Shown in pieces: positions 43,829 through 50,130 of a stretch of 50,130 nucleotides of DNA. Source of the stretch: Chitinophagaceae bacterium (GTDB lineage: Bacteria > Bacteroidota > Bacteroidia > Chitinophagales > Chitinophagaceae); NCBI GenBank assembly GCA_009996675.1, contig JAACZQ010000025.1, positions 1 through 50,130 on the forward strand. Reading direction: 5' to 3'. Below the pieces are notes generated by a model, which saw nothing but the letters and a program-made list of their open reading frames with translations, made no database searches and was not told the DNA's origin. Within the stretch, counting starts at the first letter, position 1; each line of letters opens with the position of its first letter. The position numbers were made by a program, and so were the translations under genes.

Positions 43829-43858
43829 GCCGTCCCCTGATTGGGGGACGGCTTTTTT
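43829..43858 (+). terminator. Rho-independent terminator after the small gene
   Basis: GCCGTCCCC pairs with GGGGACGGC (9 bp) around the loop TGATTG, followed by six T residues. Confidence 0.92.
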
Positions 43859-43883
43859 GGATGGTGTGGTTATACCGTAAACC

Positions 43884-43910
43884 AAAAAGCCACCCCTGGG
43901 GGTGGCTTTT
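43884..43910 (-). terminator. Terminator of dnaK
   Basis: AGCCACCCC pairs with GGGGTGGCT; on the minus strand it is followed by a T run (AAAAA on the plus strand, 43884-43888). It lies 25 bases after the dnaK stop. The plus side also has four T residues, so it may act in both directions. Confidence 0.85.
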
Positions 43911-43934
43911 GTTATCATCGTCTTGACAAATACC

Positions 43935-45842
43935 TTATTTCACTTCTTCAAACTGCGCGTCTTCTACGGTATCACTACTGGCTTTGCCTGCTGCCTGTTC
44001 GGCACCTGGCTGGGCATCGCCAGGCTGGGCGCCGGCTGCTTGCTGAGCCTTGTAGATTTCTTCGCTGGCAGCTGTCCAGGCAGTATTCATTTCAGCCATG
44101 GCAGTATCTACCGCAGCTATATCCTGGTTCTTATGCGCTTCTTTCAGTTTTTCCAGTGCGGCTTCAATCGGTGCTTTTTTATCGGCAGGGATTTTATCAC
44201 CAAACTCTTTAAACTGTTTTTCGGTCTGGAAGATCAGGCTATCAGCCTGGTTCAGTTTCTCCACTTTCTCGCGGGCAACTTTATCCGTAGCTTCATTGGC
44301 CTTGGCTTCCGCCTTCATTTTTTCAATCTCTTCTTTACTCAGACCGCTACCGGCTTCAATGCGGATCTTCTGTTCCTTACCGGTACCCTTGTCCTTGGCA
44401 CTTACGTGTAAGAGACCATTGGCATCAATATCGAAAGTCACTTCAATCTGGGGTACACCACGGGGAGCCGGAGGAATACCATCGAGGTTGAAGATACCCA
44501 GGCTCTTGTTCTGGTTAGCCATGGGACGCTCACCCTGCAATACATGGATCTGTACACCAGGCTGGTTATCGCTGGCGGTAGAGAACACTTCTGTTTTCTT
44601 GGTAGGGATGGTGGTATTGGCGGGGATCATGGTGGTCATAACACTGCCCATGGTTTCAATACCCAGGCTCAGCGGGGTTACATCCAGCAGCAATACATCT
44701 TTCACTTCACCGGTTAATACCGCACCCTGGATGGCTGCACCAACAGCTACCACTTCATCGGGGTTTACACCACGATTGGGTTTCTTACCAAAGAATTTCT
44801 CTACAATCTCCTGTACTTTAGGAATACGGGTAGAACCACCCACCAGGATTACTTCATCGATTTGTGAAACACTGTAACCGGCATCTTTCAATGCAGCTTC
44901 ACAGGGTTTCAGACAACGTGCGAAGAGGTTATCGGCCAGTGCCTCAAATTTGGCGCGGGTGAGTTTCAGCACCAGGTGCTTGGGAACACCATCTACAGCC
45001 GTGATATAAGGCAGGTTGATTTCTGTTTCGGCAGAAGAGCTCAGTTCCACTTTGGCTTTCTCAGCAGCTTCTTTCAAACGCTGCAGGGCCATGGGGTCTT
45101 TGCGCAGGTCAATGGCTTCCTGGTTTTTGAATTCATCCGCCAGCCAGTCCATGATCACTTTATCAAAATCATCACCACCCAGGTGCGTATCACCATTGGT
45201 AGACTTCACTTCAAATACCCCGTCACCCAGTTCCAGGATGGAGATATCAAAAGTACCACCACCCAGGTCGAATACAGCAATCTTCTGATCGGCGTGTTTT
45301 TTATCCAAACCATAAGCCAGTGCCGCAGCAGTAGGCTCGTTTACAATACGGCGCACATTCAAACCAGCAATCTCACCGGCTTCCTTGGTAGCCTGACGCT
45401 GAGCGTCGTTGAAATAAGCAGGAACGGTAATCACCGCTTCACTCACTTCCTGACCCAGGTAATCTTCCGCAGTCTTTTTCATCTTCTGCAATACCATCGC
45501 AGAAAGCTCCTGGGGTGTATACAAACGATCGTCAATGGCAACACGAACGGTATTATTGTCACCCTGACTCACTTTATAGCTCCAATGGCTAATTTCTTCG
45601 GTCACTTCGTCGTACCGGCGGCCCATGAAACGCTTCACACTGGTAATGGTGTTTTGCGGATTGGTGATGGCCTGGCGTTTGGCAGGATCCCCTACTTTAC
45701 GCTCACCATTCTTTAAAAAAGCTACCACAGAGGGGGTCGTTCTCCGGCCCTCATCATTGGCTATTACAACCGGTTCATTACCCTCCATAACAGCCACACA
45801 ACTGTTCGTTGTTCCTAAGTCAATTCCTATTATTTTGCCCAT
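43935..45842 (-). CDS. dnaK: Molecular chaperone DnaK (Hsp70)
   Basis: A 635-residue cytoplasmic Hsp70. The ATPase domain starts with [59 protein letters not shown] and [12 protein letters not shown] are its phosphate and adenosine loops. The linker [15 protein letters not shown] leads to the substrate-binding domain. The C-terminal tail is Ala/Gln/Gly-rich and ends in DAQFEEVK, close to the usual EEVK-type end that binds co-chaperones. No grpE or dnaJ is adjacent. The ATG at 45842 is the standard start. A strong terminator follows. Confidence 0.97.
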   Translation of the reverse strand: MGKIIGIDLGTTNSCVAVMEGNEPVVIANDEGRRTTPSVVAFLKNGERKVGDPAKRQAITNPQNTITSVKRFMGRRYDEVTEEISHWSYKVSQGDNNTVRVAIDDRLYTPQELSAMVLQKMKKTAEDYLGQEVSEAVITVPAYFNDAQRQATKEAGEIAGLNVRRIVNEPTAAALAYGLDKKHADQKIAVFDLGGGTFDISILELGDGVFEVKSTNGDTHLGGDDFDKVIMDWLADEFKNQEAIDLRKDPMALQRLKEAAEKAKVELSSSAETEINLPYITAVDGVPKHLVLKLTRAKFEALADNLFARCLKPCEAALKDAGYSVSQIDEVILVGGSTRIPKVQEIVEKFFGKKPNRGVNPDEVVAVGAAIQGAVLTGEVKDVLLLDVTPLSLGIETMGSVMTTMIPANTTIPTKKTEVFSTASDNQPGVQIHVLQGERPMANQNKSLGIFNLDGIPPAPRGVPQIEVTFDIDANGLLHVSAKDKGTGKEQKIRIEAGSGLSKEEIEKMKAEAKANEATDKVAREKVEKLNQADSLIFQTEKQFKEFGDKIPADKKAPIEAALEKLKEAHKNQDIAAVDTAMAEMNTAWTAASEEIYKAQQAAGAQPGDAQPGAEQAAGKASSDTVEDAQFEEVK

Positions 45843-45905
45843 AACTATTGAATTTCGAGTTAATAATCTTCTCTTGCTGGTCAATCTTCGTGCCACCTGA
45901 CAAAA

Positions 45906-46012
45906 TGTGCAAAAATGACAGGTCTAAGGCGCCTGATTACCCTTTTTTACAGTCAGCAGGCTGGCAAACTGCATTTTAAACAGATTATAAGGTCTAAAGT
46001 GGCCCTGATTCC
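45906..46012. promoter_or_regulatory. Phased direct repeat in the dnaK / DUF5686 divergent spacer
   Basis: AGGTCTAAGGCGCCTGATT (from 45920) and AGGTCTAAAGTGGCCCTGATT (from 45990) are imperfect direct copies, starting exactly 70 bases apart. The 9-mer TGTGCAAAA at 45906-45914 is identical to the one upstream of dnaE. TGACA occurs on both sides of that 9-mer. No CIRCE element was seen. Confidence 0.35.
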
Positions 46013-46090
46013 ACAAAAGCAGTAGATTGCAGCTACCGATACCTGCGAGCGATCTAAAACCCCGAAAACGTGAGATACCCCCTGCCCAAA

Positions 46091-48628
46091 ATGTTATCGC
46101 CGGTCCTGCTTTTGATATTATTCTTCACACTAATATCAAATACCAGCCATGCGCAAACCAAAACGCGTATCCATGGCAGGGTATTCAACGATTTTACCAA
46201 AGAACCCATCGCTTTTGCCAGCATCTTCTGGAAAAAAGCCGGCTTTGGCATCAATAGCGACAGCAGCGGTCATTTTACCATCCTCGCCAGTCCGCTTGCC
46301 AAAGACAGCCTTGTTGTGAGTTTTGTAGGCTTTGCCCCACTCTATAAAGCCTACCAGCCACAGGCCAGGGATTCCGTATGGCTGGACCTGGTTATGAATG
46401 AGCTGAAGATGGGAAGCACGGTGGAAGTGAAATCCAAATTCAATAAAGGGCTGCGCTGGTGGAAACAGGTAGTGGCACATAAATCCCGGAACAATCCCTA
46501 TACCTTCCAGCAATACGCCTGCGAGCTGTACAGTAAAACGGAGATCGATATCAACAATATCAGCAAACAGTATTTCACCGATAAGAAACTTCTCAAACCC
46601 TTTCTGTTCCTGCTGGATAATATTGATTCCCTGAGCGACCAGCGTCCGTTCCTGCCCATATACATGACAGAAACGCTGTCGGATTATTATGCTTCTTCCG
46701 ATCCCCATAAAACCCGGGAAGAAATTCGTGCAGCCAAAACAGACGGCATGAAAAACGAGAGTGTGCTGCAGTTCCTGGGGGGCATGAACCAGAAAATCAA
46801 TATCTACGACAACAGCTCGGTATTGTTCGGCAAAGAATTCATCAGTCCCATCAGCGACTGGGGCGATAAATACTATGATTTCAAAGGCGCCGATACCCAG
46901 GTGATCGGTGGCACCAAATATTTTCACCTCCTGTTTTCACCCAAACACCCGGGCGAAAACACATTCAGCGGGGATTGCTGGATACACAGTGAGAACTGGG
47001 GCATCCTGAAAATCAACCTCAGCATATCGGCTACGGCCAATATTAATTTTGTAAACCGCTTAAGCCTGGTACAGGAATTTGCTCTTCAGTCCAACCAGCA
47101 ATGGATGTTTGCCAAAGACAAAGCGGTGATGGATTTTGCGCCACTGGGGAAAGACAAACTTTCTTTTATTGCCCGCAAAACCAATTCTTACCGCAATATC
47201 CGCATCAACGACCCATCCATCCATGCCCGGTTACAGCAAAACCACCAGCGCGATGAAGTGATTGTATCCGAGACCGCGCGGGAACAGGAAAAAGATTTCT
47301 GGCCATCACAGCGCCATGAAGCATTATCGGAGAATGAGCGCAAGATTTACAAAATGATGGATACCATTAAAACCATCCCGGCATTCATCAGCTATACCAA
47401 GGCACTTACGTTTATTTTCGATGGCCATAAAAAACTGGGCGCTATTGAAATCGGCCCCTGGTACAAATGGATCAGTGGCAACCAGAAAGAAAAAGTGCGT
47501 ATGCGCTTTGACCTGGGCACCACCGATGAATTCAGCAAATACCTGCGACTACACGGATACCTGGCCTATGGTTTTAAAGACAATACTTTCAAAGGCCGGT
47601 TTGATGTTACCTATAAACTCCCGGGTAATAAAGGCATTACTTTTTTCAGTTCCTATACCAATGACCTCGACAATGGCCGGGTGCGTTACAACGATGAAGA
47701 CATTACCACCGATAACCTGTTCAGTCAGCTGATTCGCCGTCCCGGTGTACCACAGAAATTCTTAGGGGTGGAGGAAGTAAAATTTGCCGTAACCAAAGAG
47801 TGGCCCAATAAATTATCGGTACAACCCTTCTTTACCCGTTCCGATTTTGAAACCTTTGCCCCGCTCCCGCCCCGCAGAACTTTACTCCGGAGGGCGGCAC
47901 AGCAAAACATTACCAATGCCGAAATCGGACTGAAGATCCGTTATGCACCGGGCGAAAAAACTTTCTCCCGTCACCGCAAAGACACACGCATCCGCAGCAG
48001 TTTGCCCGTCCTGGAACTGCGGGCCGCATTCAGTTCAGACGGCTTACTGGGATCGGAATATGCGTATGAGCGTGTGGGCATGAATATTTCCCAGAATTTC
48101 CGCATCCCACGCTGGGGCAAACTGAATTATATGCTGTATGGTGGTAAGATCTTTACCAATGAGGGGCTTCCGTTCATGCTGATGGAGATACATCCCGGTA
48201 ATGAAATCTATTATTACAATAAGCAATCCTTCAACCTCATGAATCGCTTTGAGTATATCAGCGATCGCTATGCAGGCATCAACATTGAGCATAATATTGA
48301 AAAGAAATTTTTAAACCTGATTCCCTTCATGCGCAAATCCAATATGCGCCAGTTCTGGAACTTCAAAGCCGTATGGGGTGATATGTCAACCGCCAGCCGC
48401 ATCCTCAACCATATCGAGTATACCAATGAATACAAACTGCGTTCTTTACGTGGAGGTATTTATACGGAAATTGGTACCGGCTTCGAGAATATTTTCAAAC
48501 TGCTCCGGATAGATTTTGTATGGCGGCATGCACCCCTGCGCAAGCTTCCGCCCAATGTAAATCCTGCTTTATTCAAATCCAACACACAGGACTTCGGTAT
48601 TTTTGGCAGCGTACGCTTCCAGCTTTAA
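46091..48628 (+). CDS. DUF5686 outer-membrane protein with carboxypeptidase-regulatory-like domain
   Basis: An 845-residue protein. A signal peptide (MLSPVLLLILFFTLISNTSH, cut near AQ) precedes an N-terminal CarboxypepD_reg-like beta domain of about 80 residues (TRIHGRVFNDFTKEPIAFA, NSDSSGHFTI, LVVSFVGFAPLY). The remainder is the DUF5686 region, rich in aromatic beta strands and ending in a phenylalanine-containing strand (GIFGSVRFQL), as expected for an outer-membrane barrel. The function of the family is unknown; its N-terminal domain is shared with SusC/TonB-dependent proteins. The ATG at 46091 is preferred to a GTG seven codons upstream. It is divergent from dnaK. Confidence 0.85.
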   Translation: MLSPVLLLILFFTLISNTSHAQTKTRIHGRVFNDFTKEPIAFASIFWKKAGFGINSDSSGHFTILASPLAKDSLVVSFVGFAPLYKAYQPQARDSVWLDLVMNELKMGSTVEVKSKFNKGLRWWKQVVAHKSRNNPYTFQQYACELYSKTEIDINNISKQYFTDKKLLKPFLFLLDNIDSLSDQRPFLPIYMTETLSDYYASSDPHKTREEIRAAKTDGMKNESVLQFLGGMNQKINIYDNSSVLFGKEFISPISDWGDKYYDFKGADTQVIGGTKYFHLLFSPKHPGENTFSGDCWIHSENWGILKINLSISATANINFVNRLSLVQEFALQSNQQWMFAKDKAVMDFAPLGKDKLSFIARKTNSYRNIRINDPSIHARLQQNHQRDEVIVSETAREQEKDFWPSQRHEALSENERKIYKMMDTIKTIPAFISYTKALTFIFDGHKKLGAIEIGPWYKWISGNQKEKVRMRFDLGTTDEFSKYLRLHGYLAYGFKDNTFKGRFDVTYKLPGNKGITFFSSYTNDLDNGRVRYNDEDITTDNLFSQLIRRPGVPQKFLGVEEVKFAVTKEWPNKLSVQPFFTRSDFETFAPLPPRRTLLRRAAQQNITNAEIGLKIRYAPGEKTFSRHRKDTRIRSSLPVLELRAAFSSDGLLGSEYAYERVGMNISQNFRIPRWGKLNYMLYGGKIFTNEGLPFMLMEIHPGNEIYYYNKQSFNLMNRFEYISDRYAGINIEHNIEKKFLNLIPFMRKSNMRQFWNFKAVWGDMSTASRILNHIEYTNEYKLRSLRGGIYTEIGTGFENIFKLLRIDFVWRHAPLRKLPPNVNPALFKSNTQDFGIFGSVRFQL

Positions 48629-48684
48629 GCGTTTTATGGAACCATCGCTTTCATGCATCTAAACAGAATAACTTAGCTTTAAAC

Positions 48685-50130
48685 ATGCGAAAGGTTTGTT
48701 GTCTGTTCCTGTTACTCATCTCCCGCTTTGTGGTTGTTGCGCAAACCACCATCCTGCCGGAACAGGGCCAAACAATTACCCATTCCGTGAAAATACAGCC
48801 GGGTATTTACACTTTCACGCCCGCACACGATTCCATAGCCTGGCTGGAAATCAACGGACAGGATATTACCGTGGACCTCAGCGGTGTAACACTCACCGGC
48901 TCCACCCAACTGCATACACCCAATACCTTCAAAGGGATCGCCATCCGCATCCGCAAAGGATCTTCCCGCATACACATCAAACAGGCAACCATCAACGGGT
49001 TTAAAGTGGCCATCCTGGCCGACAGCGTTAACGGATTGGTTATTGAGCAATGCCAGCTCAGCTATAATTACCGCCAGGAACTGAAAAGTAACCTCAACCG
49101 GGAAGATGTGAGCGACTGGCTGAGCTTCCACCACAATGAACAGGACGAATGGCTACGGTATGGTGCCGCCATTTACCTGCGGAATTGCAGCAAAGCCCGC
49201 ATCCTGAACAATACAGCCACAGACGGACAATGCGCACTCATGCTCACCAACTGCGACAGCGCAACCGTGGCCTACAATAATTTCAGCTTCAATTCCGGCA
49301 TCGGCATTGGGTTATACCGGAGTAGCTATAACCAGATTTACCAGAACCGTCTCGACTGGAATGTACGCGGCTACCGTCACGGTAAATACCGTCGCGGCCA
49401 GGACAGTGCAGGCATACTGGTTTTTGAACAGAGTAATGAAAACGTATTTGCCTATAACAGCGCCACACACAGTGGTGATGGTTTCTTTTTGTGGGCCGGT
49501 CAGTATACCATGGATACCGGTTTGGGCGGCTGCAATGATAACCTGATCTATGGCAATGATTTTTCCTATGCCCCCACCAATGGTGCCGAATTAACGTTCA
49601 GCCGCAATATTGTTATGAAGAACCAGATACGGGATTGCGATCATGGTATCTGGGCAGGTTATAGTTTTGAAAGCGATTTTACCGATAATGATTTTGCTTT
49701 TAACCGGATTGGTATTGCCATTGAACACGGACAAAGCAACAATATTGCCCTCAACCGTTTCCTCTATGATAAAACCGGCATCAAACTCTGGTCACGCGCC
49801 AGTCAGCCCACCGACTGGGGCTATGCCAAAACACGCAATACCGAGAGCCGTCGTTACTGGATTGCAGCCAACCAGTTCACGGCTGTTGAAACGGTATATG
49901 ATATCATGGGTACCGATACCGTGGCCTTCAGCGGGAATATAAAAATGGCCCAGACCACGGGGCTGAAACTGGGGGAACGTACGAATGATATTGACAGCAG
50001 TCGCGAAGAAGATCCCCTGAACATTGATTATGCGCCCGATGAAAGGCTGAAGCAGATTCCCGTGCAAAAAAGGCCTGATCCCCTGTTCCCCAAGGGAAGG
50101 GAACAGATACGCATCACCCAATGGGGGCCC
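48685..50130 (+). CDS. Secreted right-handed parallel beta-helix protein (3' end beyond window)
   Basis: The frame is open from the ATG at 48685 to the window end (482 codons) with no stop. A signal peptide (RKVCCLFLLLISRFVVVAQ) leads to a long run of short beta-helix rungs with Asn-rich turns: ATINGFKVAILAD, IYLRNCSKARILNNTATDG, LTNCDSATVAYNNFSFNSG, GLYRSSYNQIYQNRLDWN, NIVMKNQIRDCDHGIW, NRIGIAIEHGQSNNIALNRF. This is the PbH1/NosD-like pattern seen in polysaccharide-binding or -cleaving and copper-associated proteins; no substrate can be named. It lies 56 bases after the DUF5686 gene and may be co-transcribed. Confidence 0.85.
   Translation, partial: MRKVCCLFLLLISRFVVVAQTTILPEQGQTITHSVKIQPGIYTFTPAHDSIAWLEINGQDITVDLSGVTLTGSTQLHTPNTFKGIAIRIRKGSSRIHIKQATINGFKVAILADSVNGLVIEQCQLSYNYRQELKSNLNREDVSDWLSFHHNEQDEWLRYGAAIYLRNCSKARILNNTATDGQCALMLTNCDSATVAYNNFSFNSGIGIGLYRSSYNQIYQNRLDWNVRGYRHGKYRRGQDSAGILVFEQSNENVFAYNSATHSGDGFFLWAGQYTMDTGLGGCNDNLIYGNDFSYAPTNGAELTFSRNIVMKNQIRDCDHGIWAGYSFESDFTDNDFAFNRIGIAIEHGQSNNIALNRFLYDKTGIKLWSRASQPTDWGYAKTRNTESRRYWIAANQFTAVETVYDIMGTDTVAFSGNIKMAQTTGLKLGERTNDIDSSREEDPLNIDYAPDERLKQIPVQKRPDPLFPKGREQIRITQWGP

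Overview
The window looks like chromosomal DNA from a member of the Bacteroidota, most likely the Chitinophagaceae. The evidence is indirect but consistent. Several genes are preceded by the Bacteroidota -7 promoter box TAnnTTTG (in one case TTG-N19-TAGTTTTG). The gene content includes families typical of the phylum (DUF4294, DUF5686, DUF6169, a System I CcmE/CcmF pair, futalosine-pathway MqnE, an SSS sugar symporter). No rRNA, tRNA, CRISPR array, prophage or insertion sequence was seen. The window reads as mostly core chromosome with one small accessory islet.

Layout. 1-4.0 kb: the 3' end of aat, then a minus-strand group of DUF4294, ccmF and ccmE. 4.4-10.3 kb: a tight six-gene plus-strand operon (arginase-family ureohydrolase, small membrane protein, unassigned radical SAM enzyme, EamA exporter, MFS transporter, TauE/SafE permease), followed by a TonB-like protein and folC. 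12.7-16.1 kb: a minus-strand operon fbp - hypothetical - ABC ATPase - DinB/BstA-like - NUDIX. 16.1-18.5 kb: a CAP-domain lipoprotein and lysC, flanked by unusual 7-bp tandem repeat arrays, then an NlpC/P60 lipoprotein. 19.4-27.6 kb: dnaE, DUF418 membrane protein, trxA, nucleoside permease and mqnE. 27.6-31.8 kb: a propeller-like lipoprotein, type II NADH dehydrogenase and L-serine dehydratase. 32.0-32.7 kb: an AT-rich islet with a DUF6169 protein and a 47-residue partner. 33.1-37.7 kb: a PLP aminotransferase and two tandem M14 carboxypeptidase-like proteins. 37.8-43.8 kb: an RlmK-like methyltransferase, the xylose operon (xylulokinase, xylose isomerase, vSGLT-like symporter) and a small orphan gene. 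43.9-50.1 kb: dnaK, a DUF5686 outer-membrane protein and a secreted parallel beta-helix protein that runs off the right edge.

How genes work together. XylB, XylA and the Na+/sugar symporter form a compact uptake, isomerisation and phosphorylation route for xylose. CcmE and CcmF are the haem chaperone and haem lyase of cytochrome c maturation; this CcmE has the CxxxY form of the haem-binding site. The arginase-family enzyme is co-transcribed with a radical SAM protein of unknown function and three transporters, which suggests an uncharacterised metabolite pathway.

Most notable observations. (1) Two tandem M14 proteins share the same calcium-loop-rich insert, but one has lost all four zinc and catalytic positions. 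(2) Several intergenic arrays share a strict 7-bp period although their unit sequences differ. (3) The DUF6169/small-protein islet. (4) Candidate operators with overlapping palindromes at fbp, the xyl operon and dnaE. All assignments come from reading the sequence and recalled family knowledge; no database search was run.
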